From positions 1 to 64,000 of the forward strand of contig CAZWCX010000009.1 in NCBI GenBank assembly GCA_964632945.1: a stretch of DNA of 64,000 nt, given 5' to 3'. Under the pieces are notes generated by a model. The model saw nothing but the letters and a program-made list of their open reading frames with translations. It was not told where the DNA came from and ran no database searches. A program made the position numbers and the translations under genes. Below, one piece after another: positions 26,496 through 35,508 of this stretch (position 1 is its first letter; every line of letters begins with the position of its first letter). The stretch is from CAZWCX01 sp964632945. Lineage in GTDB: Bacteria > Planctomycetota > MHYJ01 > WSZJ01 > CAZWCX01.

Positions 26496-26854
26496 GTTCT
26501 CTCGGAAGGAAGTGGACCCTCCCGCGGCCCCGGCGATCCCGGCGGATCGGCTCCGTGTCCCCGGGTCGCCCTCTCCCCGTGCGTGCATCCTACCACGCCC
26601 GTCGGGAAACCGGAATTCCGTTCTCCCGCGCCCCCCCGGGAGGGTCCTGGTTTCCGGCCGGTCGGCCCGGGACCGGACCGGCCTCTCCCTGCTTCGGTGG
26701 GCCGACCCACGGGAGTCGCGGCGCAGCCGCACCCCGCGCGTCGATGCCAAGTTCCGGCCCCCGGCGAGTGCCGCGGACCCCCGCGTGTCGCGGGCGTTGA
26801 CAGGCCCTCCGGAACGGGAGTACGCTGCCTTCGTCCCCAGCGGAGGATTCGACG
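26496..26854. other. Intergenic region with a divergent promoter zone
   Basis: 359 bases with no credible gene; the open frames here are shadows. It contains a GGCCGGTC / GACCGGCC inverted repeat near 26657-26700 and the pilin promoter described separately. No operator consensus was recognised. Confidence 0.6.
26797..26826 (+). promoter_or_regulatory. Predicted promoter of the pilin-metallopeptidase operon
   Basis: A perfect TTGACA (26797-26802), an 18-base spacer and a weak -10 TACGCT (26821-26826), 28 bases before the ATG. GGAGGA lies seven bases ahead of the ATG. Confidence 0.4.
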
Positions 26855-27901
26855 ATGCGACTCGAAACCCAGCGGCATCGGCGCGGCGCTTCCATGACCG
26901 AGTATGCCATCGTCGTGACGGTCATCGCCATCGCGCTGATCCTGGGCGTCACCGTCTACGGGCAAAAGATTCTCTCCCTGTTCGCCGGCGCCTCCAAGAG
27001 CCTCGACCGCGGCGCGCCCACCAAGGTCGACGCCTACGGCTCCGGTCTCGACATCAACACCGACCACACGCTCGCCAATCCGCGCGGGACGACCAACGCG
27101 GAGGTCACGCGCCTCAACGCGACGCCGCTGGCCGCCCTTCCGACCGACGCAAACCTGACCGAATCGGACCGGCGCCGGATCCTGGCCGCGCTCGACCGGC
27201 TGCCGGCCGACGTCCGCAACGCGGGGATCACCGGCATCGACCACACGAACGACAACAACGCGTACTTCGATCCCTCGACGAACCACATCATCGTGGGAAA
27301 CTACGTCATCCGCCCGGACGCGCCTCAGGAGCGCCATGACAACCGCTATGCGATCTACGGCATCCAGCTCAACCATCCCCTCGAGCGCGTGATCTACCAC
27401 GAGATGCTGCACGCCTATCACCACAACAATTCGGCGGTGGTCGACGGGTTCACCGGGCTCAACTACGCCGGCAAGCAGGCGGCGCTCAACGCCGATCCCG
27501 CCTACGCGACGGCGACCGCCGACCAGCAACAGGCCCTGGCCGATCTCGAGGCCGCGGCGAACGCGGCCGGAGGATCGATCTACTCCGGCGGATCGATCGA
27601 CCCGGCGCAATTCGAGCGCTTTGCCGCCGCCAACCCCGAGATCCGCGACCGGTGGTACGAGGCCAACGATCGGCGCTCCGCCATCGCCGAGTCCCACGGG
27701 CTCCCGAGCCGGTACCGCGGGGACGTCCACTCCGCCGGCAACGATCACGAGTACTTCGCCATCGTGCTCGAGACCGCCCGCTACGACCCGGGGAAGTTCC
27801 AGCGCTGGCGCGATCTGGCCAATGACGCCGATCCGGGGAACGACGTCCTGACCCCGGCCGAAATCGCCTGGATCGACGCGCATCCCAACCTGTGGCAATA
27901 G
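26855..27901 (+). CDS. Class IVb (Flp/TadE-like) pilin fused to a zincin metallopeptidase-like domain
   Basis: A 348-residue protein with two parts. The N-terminus (residues 8-45) has the prepilin peptidase signature: a short basic leader, Gly11, then ASMTEY with Glu at +5 and Tyr at +6, followed by a 20-residue hydrophobic helix (IVVTVIAIALILGVTVYG). This is the Flp/TadE pilin form. The rest is about 300 residues with a zinc-binding HEMLH at 182-186 followed by AYHH, and a later HEYFA (Glu299) that may supply the third ligand. VIYHEMLHAYHH resembles the HExxHAYH core of M91-type and related toxin zincins; the family is inferred. It heads a three-gene operon; the next gene starts eight bases later. 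Confidence 0.85.
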   Translation: MRLETQRHRRGASMTEYAIVVTVIAIALILGVTVYGQKILSLFAGASKSLDRGAPTKVDAYGSGLDINTDHTLANPRGTTNAEVTRLNATPLAALPTDANLTESDRRRILAALDRLPADVRNAGITGIDHTNDNNAYFDPSTNHIIVGNYVIRPDAPQERHDNRYAIYGIQLNHPLERVIYHEMLHAYHHNNSAVVDGFTGLNYAGKQAALNADPAYATATADQQQALADLEAAANAAGGSIYSGGSIDPAQFERFAAANPEIRDRWYEANDRRSAIAESHGLPSRYRGDVHSAGNDHEYFAIVLETARYDPGKFQRWRDLANDADPGNDVLTPAEIAWIDAHPNLWQ

Positions 27902-27909
27902 GAGGCCCG

Positions 27910-29070
27910 ATGGCGAAACTCGCCTGTCTCTTGCTGGCCGTCTGGTTGGGCGGCGCCTGCGCCGCACGGGCCCAGGACTGGTCGTGGCTGGAACCGGGGA
28001 AGACCACCCGCGACGACGTCGTCGCCCGTGCCGGGGAGCCCGCGCGGACGGGCGAGACCGAGGTGGCGAAGGGGCGTCTCGATCTTCATCCGCTCCTGCC
28101 CGGTGACGCTCCGGGCCTGCGCGGGCTCACGCTCGACCCGTGCGCGCGGATTGCCGTCGAAGTGCTGACCTATCCTGCCGGCGCCGCCGCGCCGGACGAA
28201 CCGGACCGCCTCGTCTTCCGCCATGGGCGCCTGCTTTACGCCGTGGTCCAGACCACCGCGGCGCAACGCGCGCTCCCCGCGACCGAGGCGGAGGGGCGGG
28301 GCAAGTATCGCGACGTCTTCTTCGAAGTCGCGGCGGGGGAGGGATTCCGGCGCTACTGGGTGAGCGTGCGGGAGGACCGCAACGAGGGCTTCGTCCAGCG
28401 CGAACGCCCGCACTGGAACGTCCCCGGGCCCGCCGTCCTGCGGGTCGTCTGGGCGGAGAACCGGCAATTCGAATCCGATCTCGCGGGAACGGAATGGACC
28501 TGGCCCGTGAATGCGCCCGCCCGGGACTGGTCCTGGGTCCGCCCGGGGAAGACCGGGCGCGCCGCGCTGGACGAACGCGCGGGCCGGCCGCGGCGCACGC
28601 GCGCCGCGCGCGTGGTCAAGGGACTCGTCGATTTCCGCTTCGGGAACCACCTGGACGCGGATGGCGCGCCGATCCTGCTGAACGCGCGGGATTCCCGGGT
28701 CCTCACGGTCGAAATCCTCGAGTACGATCCGGGGGACTCGGTCGTCCTCCTCGGTGACCGCGTCCTGTATCTCGGCGTCCGGCCGCCGCCGGACAGTCGC
28801 ACCGCCGCGCAGATCGAAGAGAAGTTCGGCCGCGATCCCGGGGTCCGGGAGGCCCAGGTGCTGAGCGAGTGCGTAATCGAGACCTGGACGGTCGTCTCGT
28901 ACGCGCGCGATCGCGTCGCCTTCGTGGGGGAGAAGAAGAGCGGAGCGACGCCGGAATTCTCCCTGCGCCTCGATTGGGCCGCACCGGGCGACTTCGAAAC
29001 GGAGCTGGCCGGGATCGAGTGGCGGCTCCCCTCCGGCCGCGGCTGGTGGCTCCCCGCCGCGACCAAGTGA
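27910..29070 (+). CDS. Secreted protein with two BamE/SmpA-like repeats
   Basis: A 386-residue protein with a signal peptide (MAKLACLLLAVWLGGACAARAQ). The mature part holds two copies of one domain, starting DWSWLEPGKTTRDDVVARAGEP near residue 23 and DWSWVRPGKTGRAALDERAGRP near residue 204. The motif PGKT..DV...GEP is what one expects in the SmpA/OmlA (BamE) fold, so an internal duplication of such a domain is likely. It has GGAGG four bases before the ATG and starts eight bases after the pilin-peptidase gene. A periplasmic partner of the pilin-peptidase is plausible but unproven. Confidence 0.8.
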   Translation: MAKLACLLLAVWLGGACAARAQDWSWLEPGKTTRDDVVARAGEPARTGETEVAKGRLDLHPLLPGDAPGLRGLTLDPCARIAVEVLTYPAGAAAPDEPDRLVFRHGRLLYAVVQTTAAQRALPATEAEGRGKYRDVFFEVAAGEGFRRYWVSVREDRNEGFVQRERPHWNVPGPAVLRVVWAENRQFESDLAGTEWTWPVNAPARDWSWVRPGKTGRAALDERAGRPRRTRAARVVKGLVDFRFGNHLDADGAPILLNARDSRVLTVEILEYDPGDSVVLLGDRVLYLGVRPPPDSRTAAQIEEKFGRDPGVREAQVLSECVIETWTVVSYARDRVAFVGEKKSGATPEFSLRLDWAAPGDFETELAGIEWRLPSGRGWWLPAATK

Positions 29071-29101
29071 TCTCCCGCGCCGAATCGAGGCAACGCCGCT
29101 G

Positions 29102-30913
29102 ATGGATGATGGCCGCGCGTCCGGCGCCCCGTCGCCTCCGGACGCCCGCCCCGATCCGGCGGTGCCCGCACCACCCGACGCCCCACGGCCGCTCCCCTCC
29201 ACCCTGCGCGACCCCCTCGCCTGGACCGTGGCGGTCGCCGTGGCGCTGGTCATCGGCTTCCCCCACTTCCTCTGGTGGGCGGAAGCGGGCTTCCGCGTCT
29301 CGGGCCCGGTCTTCCTCGGCGCCCCCGACGAGGAGTACTTCGCCGTCCGGGCCCGCGAAGTCGTGGACGGCCACCCGGGGTCGGGACACCCCTATTACCG
29401 CGAGGGCAAGGACCTCCCCGCCTTCTTTCCGATCCTCCCCGAACTCCTGATCGGCGGATTCGCGCGCGCGACCGGGATCCCGGTCCCCTTGCTCTACCAG
29501 GGGCTCGACTTCCTGCTCCCGCTGATGGGCGCCCTCCTGGTGTTCCGCCTCGGCGTGGACCTGGGCGGCAGCCGGGCGTCCGGCGCACTCACCGCGCTGC
29601 TCACCTACCTGGTCTGCTTCCCCGTTCCCCAGGCGCTCTGGTACTGGCTCGGCCGGCCGGAGCGGGACCCGTACGTCTTTCTGCCGATGTACCGGACCCC
29701 CGGGTATCCGCTGGGGCTGCTGGTGCTGGCGCCGGCGCTGTTCCTGTGGATGAAGGCCCTGGCGGCCGACCGACCCCCGCGGACGGCGCTGCTCGCCGGA
29801 TTCCTCTTCGGCCTGCTCGCCCATGCGTACGTGTTCTACGCGCAGTTCCTCGGCTGCGTCCTGATCGCACAGGTCCTGTGGATGACGGTGCGGGAGCGTC
29901 GCCTGCCGCTGCGACCGATCCTGTACGGGGCCCTGGGGGCCGCGATTCCCCTGGCCGCGCTGGCGTGGATGTACTGGCGCGGGTCCCGCGAGGGCGCCGT
30001 GGACGTCACGCTGCACGCGGATCGGCACTTCGTCGAACCCGGCTTCCTGTGGTCGAAGAGCGTGGTGGTCGGACTGCTCCTCTGGTGGGGCCTCGCCCGC
30101 GGCCGCGGAGCGGTCACGGCGTGGGGAGTCCACCTTGCGGGGGGGGCGATCGTGGCGGCCAATCTTCGCTGGATCACGGGCGTGAACCTGTTCCACGAGG
30201 AGAATCACGCCTACTACTGGTTCACGTTGACGGCGGCGTTTCTGATCGGACCCGTATTGCCCGCGCTCGCCGCGCGACTGCCCGGATCGCCGGCGCTCCG
30301 GCGCGCGGCGGGGGTCGCCCTCGCCGTGGCGCTTCTCGCCGGCGGGCTCCAGGTCCAGTGGCGCTGGACCCAGCAACGGATGCGCTACTTCGTCGTCCAC
30401 CTGCGGTACGAGCGCGCGTTCGCCTGGCTCGAGGCGCTGCCCGCGCCCCGGGTGGTGCTGGCATCGCCCGGGACCTCGGAACTGGTCCCGCTCTACACGA
30501 AACACGACATCTTCTTCGGCAGCCGCTTCGCGGCGCTCTACACGGCCGTGCCCGCCGCGGAGCACCACCGTCGCTGCCATGATACGATCACGCTCCTCGA
30601 CGTCCCGCCGGAAGGCGTTCCCGCATGGATCGCGGCCCGCGACCGGGGATTCCTGCAGGCGGTGTTCGGACTCAATCGCGTCATGGCCGCGCGTCCCGGG
30701 GACGACGGGGCGATGCGCCGCGAACTGGTCGAGGAGCACGCGCGGCTGCGACGTCCGCGCGAAGAAGTGCGGGCCGACGCGCGCGCCCCGTCGCTCCTCG
30801 TCGCCGGCCCCCTCGAGGTCGGGTGGCTGCCGTTCGACCCGGACTCCCGCCCGGACCTGGAGCGCGTCCACGCGGACGGGGACGTGCGGATCTACCGGTT
30901 CACCGGCCGCTGA
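29102..30913 (+). CDS. Multi-pass membrane protein, GT-C glycosyltransferase-like
   Basis: A 603-residue integral membrane protein with about ten to twelve hydrophobic helices, a Pro/Ala-rich cytoplasmic start and a soluble C-terminal domain after about residue 430. The first periplasmic loop contains GAPDEEYFAVRAREVVDG, an acidic motif in the position where GT-C enzymes keep their catalytic Asp/Glu. By architecture it may transfer sugar from a lipid carrier; no specific family is certain. It starts 31 bases after the BamE-like gene and closes the operon. It is convergent with the GGDEF-EAL gene 18 bases away. Confidence 0.72.
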   Translation: MDDGRASGAPSPPDARPDPAVPAPPDAPRPLPSTLRDPLAWTVAVAVALVIGFPHFLWWAEAGFRVSGPVFLGAPDEEYFAVRAREVVDGHPGSGHPYYREGKDLPAFFPILPELLIGGFARATGIPVPLLYQGLDFLLPLMGALLVFRLGVDLGGSRASGALTALLTYLVCFPVPQALWYWLGRPERDPYVFLPMYRTPGYPLGLLVLAPALFLWMKALAADRPPRTALLAGFLFGLLAHAYVFYAQFLGCVLIAQVLWMTVRERRLPLRPILYGALGAAIPLAALAWMYWRGSREGAVDVTLHADRHFVEPGFLWSKSVVVGLLLWWGLARGRGAVTAWGVHLAGGAIVAANLRWITGVNLFHEENHAYYWFTLTAAFLIGPVLPALAARLPGSPALRRAAGVALAVALLAGGLQVQWRWTQQRMRYFVVHLRYERAFAWLEALPAPRVVLASPGTSELVPLYTKHDIFFGSRFAALYTAVPAAEHHRRCHDTITLLDVPPEGVPAWIAARDRGFLQAVFGLNRVMAARPGDDGAMRRELVEEHARLRRPREEVRADARAPSLLVAGPLEVGWLPFDPDSRPDLERVHADGDVRIYRFTGR

Positions 30914-30931
30914 ACGCGGGAATGCCGCCGC

Positions 30932-33007
30932 TCAATTCTGTCCGCGCCGGCGATCGAATTCATCCGCCGGCAGGCCGCCGCCGAACAGGAACCCCTGCAT
31001 CTCGTCGCAACCGCGCGCCTGCAGGAACTCCCGCTGCGCTTCGGTCTCCACTCCCTCGGCGATCAGGGTGAGCCCCAGGCTGTGCCCCATGGCAATGATC
31101 GCCGCCACGATCGAGGCGCTGTCCTCGTCGTCGGAGATGCGCGAGACGAACGAGCGGTCGAGTTTGAGCGTCGTGACCGGGAAACGCTGCAGGTAGGAGA
31201 GGGACGAATAGCCGGTGCCGAAGTCGTCGATGAGGATTTTCACTCCCGTCGAGGCCAGTTCGCGCAGCATTTCGATCGTGAACTCCACGTTCTGCATGGC
31301 CACGCCCTCGGTGAGCTCGATCTCCAGGCATTGCGCCGGGACGCGGGTCTCCTCGAGAACGCGGCGGACCTGGGCGACGAAATCCTTCTCCTGGAACTGC
31401 CGCGGCGAGATGTTGACCGCCATGCAGAGAGGCTCCCGTCCGGTCGCGGTCCAGGCGCGGTTCTGTTCGCAGGCGCGGCGCAGGATCCACTCGCCGAGCG
31501 GGACGATGAGACCGGTCTCCTCGGCCAGCGGGATGAACTTGCCGGGGGGGATGAGGCCTCGTTCCGGATGGATCCAGCGAACGAGCACCTCGGCGCCGCT
31601 CCATCGCCCCGTGGGGACCGAGACGATGGGCTGAAAATGCAGGACGAACTCGCCACGCTCGATGGCCCGGCGCAGCTCCGATTCGAGCTTGATCGCGGCC
31701 TCGGCATGCCGGCGCATGTTCACGTCGAAGACGGCGATCCGTCCCTTGCCGAGCGTCTTGGCGAACTTCATCGACGTGTCCGCGTCGCGCAGCAGGTCTT
31801 CGGCGCGCTCGTATGCCGGGGTGAGCGGCGCCACCCCGAGGCAGGCGGTCAGATGCACCGCCTCGCCGCCGAGCGAGAGCGGCGAACGCACGGCATCCAG
31901 TATGCGTTCGGCCGCCTGCATTCCGTCCCCCTCGCTCTTCACGTCGTCGAGCAGGACGGCGAACTCGTCGCCGCCGAGCCGCGCCAGCGTGTCGCCGGCG
32001 CGCAGGCACTTCTCGATGCGATGCGCGATCGTCACCAGCGCCTGGTCGCCCATGGCGTGCCCGAGCCCGTCGGTGACCACCACGAACTTGTCCAGGTCGA
32101 GCGACAGCACGGCGCAGTGGTAGTCCACGCGCCGGCGGGCGCGCGCGAACGCGCCGCCCAGAACGCGCAGGAACAGGGCGCGGCTCGGCAGACCGGTGAG
32201 GGCGTCGAAGAACGCGTTCCGCTCCGTCACGTCGGTCTGCGAACCGGCCATCCGGTACGGCTTCCCCTCCCGGTCCCGGATGGCGATCCCCCGGGTCAGC
32301 ACCCAGCGCGTGGTGCCGTCGTCGTGCAGCATCCGGTATTCCACCTCCAGGTCGGGCGTGCGCCCGTCCAGGTGGTGGTTAAGCATGCTCGTGAACCGCC
32401 CCAGGTCCTCGGGCAGGATCCGCTTCATCCACTCCTCGGGGGAAGTGCCGACCTCATGGTCGATGCAGCCGAGGATCGCTTTCCAGCGGGGAGAATAGTA
32501 GATGCAATTGGATCGGAGATCCCAGTCCCACAGGCCGTCGCGCGCCCCCTGGACGGCCAGGGCGTAGCGCTCTTCGCTCTCCCGCAAGGCCTCCGCCGCC
32601 TCCGCCCGCTCGATCGCATAGCGGATGGTCCGCACGAGGAGTCCGCGGTCGAAATGGCCCTTGACGAGGTAATCCTGCGCCCCGCCCCGGACCGCCTCCA
32701 GGGCCACCGTCTCGTCGTCGGTCCCGGTGATCACGACGATGGGAACGTGGGGCGCCGCATCGCGAAGCTTCGCCACCGTCACCAGACCGGAGGCATCGGG
32801 AAGGGCGAGATCCAGAAGCACGATGTCCGGCCGCCGGTCGTTGACCGCGACGGAGGCCTCGAACACCGAGGACGCGGCGCGGGACTCGAAGCGGGGCTCG
32901 TGCCCGTCCTCCAGCATGCGCGCGATCAGTTGGGAGTAGCTGGGACTGTCTTCCACGAGCAGCACCCGGATCGGCCGGTCGTGGATCTGGGTATCCTTCG
33001 CCATCAT
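30932..33007 (-). CDS. Response regulator with PAS, GGDEF and EAL domains (cyclic-di-GMP turnover)
   Basis: A 691-residue cytoplasmic signalling protein. Residues 12-130 are a receiver domain with the phosphoacceptor in DIVLLDLALPDASG and the Lys in YLVKGHF. A PAS domain follows at about 145-250 (ESEERYALAVQGARDGLWDW). The GGDEF domain is intact (RLGGDEF near 345), so cyclase activity is possible. The EAL domain keeps the catalytic Glu as EVL (near 473), with DDFGTG and the ETEGV-like EGVETEAQ loop, so phosphodiesterase activity is also plausible. The start is the first of two adjacent ATG codons at 33007. It may act as a c-di-GMP switch under a phosphorelay whose kinase is not in the window. 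Confidence 0.93.
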   Translation of the reverse strand: MMAKDTQIHDRPIRVLLVEDSPSYSQLIARMLEDGHEPRFESRAASSVFEASVAVNDRRPDIVLLDLALPDASGLVTVAKLRDAAPHVPIVVITGTDDETVALEAVRGGAQDYLVKGHFDRGLLVRTIRYAIERAEAAEALRESEERYALAVQGARDGLWDWDLRSNCIYYSPRWKAILGCIDHEVGTSPEEWMKRILPEDLGRFTSMLNHHLDGRTPDLEVEYRMLHDDGTTRWVLTRGIAIRDREGKPYRMAGSQTDVTERNAFFDALTGLPSRALFLRVLGGAFARARRRVDYHCAVLSLDLDKFVVVTDGLGHAMGDQALVTIAHRIEKCLRAGDTLARLGGDEFAVLLDDVKSEGDGMQAAERILDAVRSPLSLGGEAVHLTACLGVAPLTPAYERAEDLLRDADTSMKFAKTLGKGRIAVFDVNMRRHAEAAIKLESELRRAIERGEFVLHFQPIVSVPTGRWSGAEVLVRWIHPERGLIPPGKFIPLAEETGLIVPLGEWILRRACEQNRAWTATGREPLCMAVNISPRQFQEKDFVAQVRRVLEETRVPAQCLEIELTEGVAMQNVEFTIEMLRELASTGVKILIDDFGTGYSSLSYLQRFPVTTLKLDRSFVSRISDDEDSASIVAAIIAMGHSLGLTLIAEGVETEAQREFLQARGCDEMQGFLFGGGLPADEFDRRRGQN

Positions 33008-33050
33008 CCCTCGCTCGATCGCCGCCGCGGACAGCCGGTCGCGGCCCCCT

Positions 33051-33078
33051 ATTATGTCCCCGTCCGCGGCGTACGCAA
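33051..33078 (-). promoter_or_regulatory. Predicted promoter of the GGDEF-EAL gene
   Basis: Minus strand TTGCGT (33073-33078), 16-base spacer, CATAAT (33051-33056). It is divergent from the HEAT-protein promoter, with the two -35 boxes about 18 bases apart. Confidence 0.5.
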
Positions 33079-33095
33079 AGGGGAAAACGTCGACA

Positions 33096-33124
33096 TTGCG
33101 TCTCGTGCATCCGGGCGCTATAAT
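33096..33124 (+). promoter_or_regulatory. Predicted promoter of the HEAT-repeat gene
   Basis: TTGCGT (33096-33101), 17-base spacer, a perfect TATAAT (33119-33124). The leader to the GTG start at 33171 is about 40 bases. Confidence 0.6.
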
Positions 33125-33170
33125 CCGGGGCACTGGTGCGCGCGACCCGTCACCCCGGGGGGATGATCCC

Positions 33171-34523
33171 GTGAAACCCCGATCGCTGCGCCTCTGCTCC
33201 CTGGTCGTCGCCCTCTGGCTCCTTCCGCTGCCCGTGCACGCCGGGGATCCGCCGGGGATGACGCCCACCGCGGAAGAGTCGGAGGACACCTGGCCGACCG
33301 GCGAAGACCTCGCCGACCCGACGCCGGGAGCCGCCGGACCCGGGGAGCCCGCCGCCACCGCATCCCCCCCCGTCCGCCGCGCGGGATCCGCCGCCCGCAT
33401 CCCTCCGAGCCCGGAACACATCAAGCAACTGATCCGCAACCTGGGATCGACGTCGGTGACGGAACGCGACTACGCCCGCCAGGTGCTGGACTCCCTCCCG
33501 CCCGAGACGCTGCGCAAGCCGCTCGTCCAGGCGCTCTACGATCGATCCCCGCAGATCCGCCGCTGGGCCGCCGAGTCCCTGGCGGACGTGCGTCACAACG
33601 ACGTCGTGCGTCCGCTCATCGCCGCCGCCGTCCAGGACAAGGAAGAAACCGTGCGCACCGCCGCGGTCGATTCGCTGGTGACTCTGGCCGGTCGCGACCA
33701 GATCGCCTGGGCCTTCCTCGGCGAACTGAACGGCTGGATCCCGCGTTACCGCATCCACGCGTACCACGCGCTCGGCCGCATCGGCAATCCGTACGCGGTC
33801 GGCGTCCTGATCCGGCGGATGCGCTACCACCTGGTCAGCGGCGGCGGACCACGGGCCCACATCTTCATCGGCGAACAGATGGCCTACGTGAAAGACTACG
33901 ATGTGGAGGTCGCGACCAACGCCGCCGTCGCCGACCCGGTCGTCGGGGTCGTCAACAACGGGCAGGTCCTCGACATCAAGACCGTCCGCGTCGAACGCAT
34001 CATCGAGGTCGAGGAACGGGTCGCCCTGGTGGGCGCCCTCGAGGCCCTGACCGGCGCCGGGCTCGGCCAGGACTATGTCGCCTGGGTCCGCTGGTGGGAC
34101 GAGCACAAGGCCGCGCTCACCGGCGACTTCAAGGCACGCGCCGATGCGGAACGACGCGCGACCGAGGCGGATCACGTCTACGCCCTCGCCCGCAAACACG
34201 AGCAGGCCGACCGCTTCGAAGACGCCCTCGAACAGTACCGGATCCTCACCACCCGCTACGCCGGCAGCCGGCACCACGCGACCGCGGAGGAGCGGATGAC
34301 GGCGCTCCGCGAATCGCCGACGGTCCGTGAGGTTCTGCGCGCCTCGCGCGCCGAGGCGGAGTGCAAGCGTCTGCTGTCGCTGGCGGAAACCTACCTGGCC
34401 AACGGCCTGGCCGCAAAGGCGCTCGAGGCCGCCAACCGGCTGCTCGACGAGTATCCCGGCACGGAGTGGGCCGCGCGCGCCCGCGACATCGTGCAGCAGG
34501 CCCGCGCCCTGCCGGCGAAGTAG
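33171..34523 (+). CDS. Secreted HEAT-repeat and TPR-like protein
   Basis: A 450-residue exported protein. It has a signal peptide (VKPRSLRLCSLVVALWLLPLPVHA) from a GTG start at 33171, which sits just after a GGGG stretch; the upstream ATG at 33162 would meet a stop. Residues 90-270 hold HEAT-like repeats (QIRRWAAESLADVRHNDVVRPL; TVRTAAVDSLVTLA; RIHAYHALGRIGNPYAVGVL). The C-terminal part holds TPR-like pairs (FEDALEQYRILTTRY; EAANRLLDEYPGTEWA). No enzyme motif. Probably a periplasmic scaffold. The family as a whole is not recognised. Confidence 0.82.
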   Translation: MKPRSLRLCSLVVALWLLPLPVHAGDPPGMTPTAEESEDTWPTGEDLADPTPGAAGPGEPAATASPPVRRAGSAARIPPSPEHIKQLIRNLGSTSVTERDYARQVLDSLPPETLRKPLVQALYDRSPQIRRWAAESLADVRHNDVVRPLIAAAVQDKEETVRTAAVDSLVTLAGRDQIAWAFLGELNGWIPRYRIHAYHALGRIGNPYAVGVLIRRMRYHLVSGGGPRAHIFIGEQMAYVKDYDVEVATNAAVADPVVGVVNNGQVLDIKTVRVERIIEVEERVALVGALEALTGAGLGQDYVAWVRWWDEHKAALTGDFKARADAERRATEADHVYALARKHEQADRFEDALEQYRILTTRYAGSRHHATAEERMTALRESPTVREVLRASRAEAECKRLLSLAETYLANGLAAKALEAANRLLDEYPGTEWAARARDIVQQARALPAK

Positions 34524-34599
34524 CCGCCCGCGGGCGACGGTCCGGGCCCGGGTCGCGCGCGCCCGGCCGCGCGTCGATCCGCCGGTCCGCCGCGTCCCG

Positions 34600-35271
34600 C
34601 TACGCCCCGGGCGGGCGGTAGTCCGCCTGCAGTCGCGTCCGGGTCGCGACCCGGATCACCGTGAAGGTGCGCTCTTCCGGATCGACGATCCCCGCACAGG
34701 CCGACCGACCGTCGGAGGAGTAGCCCACCGCCCCGGGATTGAGGAGATAGGGCGTTCCCGGTCGCAGGACGACCGAGTTTCCCTCGGCCAGGGGCAGGTC
34801 CGCCTGCGGCGAGTAGACCGCCGGCACGTGGGTGTCGCCGATCAGCACCAGGGCCTGGGGGTCCTCGCGAAACACCGCGGCCTCCTCGAAGACCACCTGG
34901 GCGGCCAGGAGATGGCGGACCGCCGTTCCCCGTCGCCACAGCCCCTTGGCCAGACGCCGTCGCGCGATCGGGTTGTCGTGCACGAGCATCATCCCGGCGT
35001 GTCGGCGATCCGTCGGCAGCCCCCGCAGCCAGCGGACGCTCTCGTCCGACAGGGCGGGGCGACCCGTCTTCAGCGCCCGGGCGTCCCGCGGACCGAGGAC
35101 GCACCGCAAGTCTCGCCGACGCGCCTCCTCCACGCACGCGGCGCTCTCTTCCCCGTCCCCGACCAGGTCGCCGAGGCAGAGGATCTCCGCGACCCGGCCC
35201 TCCAACGCGGCCAGGACGTCCCGCAGGGCCTCCCCGCATCCGTGAATGTCCGCAATCACGCCGTAGCGCAC
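34600..35271 (-). CDS. Metallophosphoesterase-like protein with altered metal ligands
   Basis: A 223-residue calcineurin-like protein. The first motifs are normal: DIHG near residue 8 and GDLVGDG near residue 34. The third, usually GNHD, reads GPRD, and the fifth, usually GHTH, reads GDTH; the intermediate His (LVHDNP) is present and NPGAVG closes the fold. Several metal-binding residues are thus replaced, so activity is doubtful. The start is uncertain: GTG at 35271 gives VRYGVIADIHG, as in relatives, while a GTG at 35331 adds 20 residues. A TATAGT -10-like box lies at 35359-35364. Confidence 0.8.
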   Translation of the reverse strand: MRYGVIADIHGCGEALRDVLAALEGRVAEILCLGDLVGDGEESAACVEEARRRDLRCVLGPRDARALKTGRPALSDESVRWLRGLPTDRRHAGMMLVHDNPIARRRLAKGLWRRGTAVRHLLAAQVVFEEAAVFREDPQALVLIGDTHVPAVYSPQADLPLAEGNSVVLRPGTPYLLNPGAVGYSSDGRSACAGIVDPEERTFTVIRVATRTRLQADYRPPGA

Positions 35272-35358
35272 GACTTGCCCGCCCGATTCCGCTTCCCCCG
35301 CAACCGGGGCGTCGAAGCTCCGTCCCGACACCCGGCCCGCGGGGACCCGCCGGATCCC

Positions 35359-35364
35359 ACTATA
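35359..35364 (-). promoter_or_regulatory. Possible -10 box of the metallophosphoesterase gene
   Basis: TATAGT on the minus strand (five of six matches to TATAAT). No convincing -35 box is seen at the usual distance. Confidence 0.3.
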
Positions 35365-35413
35365 TCATCGTCCACCTCCCGGGAATCCCTTCCCCCCGGT
35401 TCCGCCTGCCCCG

Positions 35414-35419
35414 TATAAT
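35414..35419 (+). promoter_or_regulatory. Possible -10 box of the S55 peptidase gene
   Basis: A perfect TATAAT followed by CCG, as at 33119-33127. The -35 region is C-rich and unconvincing. The leader to the ATG at 35509 is about 83 bases. Confidence 0.4.
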
Positions 35420-35508
35420 CCGCCTCACTTATCCCCCCGCGCGCCCGGCCCGGTCCCTCCCGTCGGCGGTCCGCCGGACCGGAGCCTGTCCCGGAAGGAG
35501 CCTGCGCG

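Noticed and set aside
31962..31976. Degenerate GGDEF domain
   Set aside because: The five residues GGDEF are intact, so there is no ground to call the cyclase inactive.
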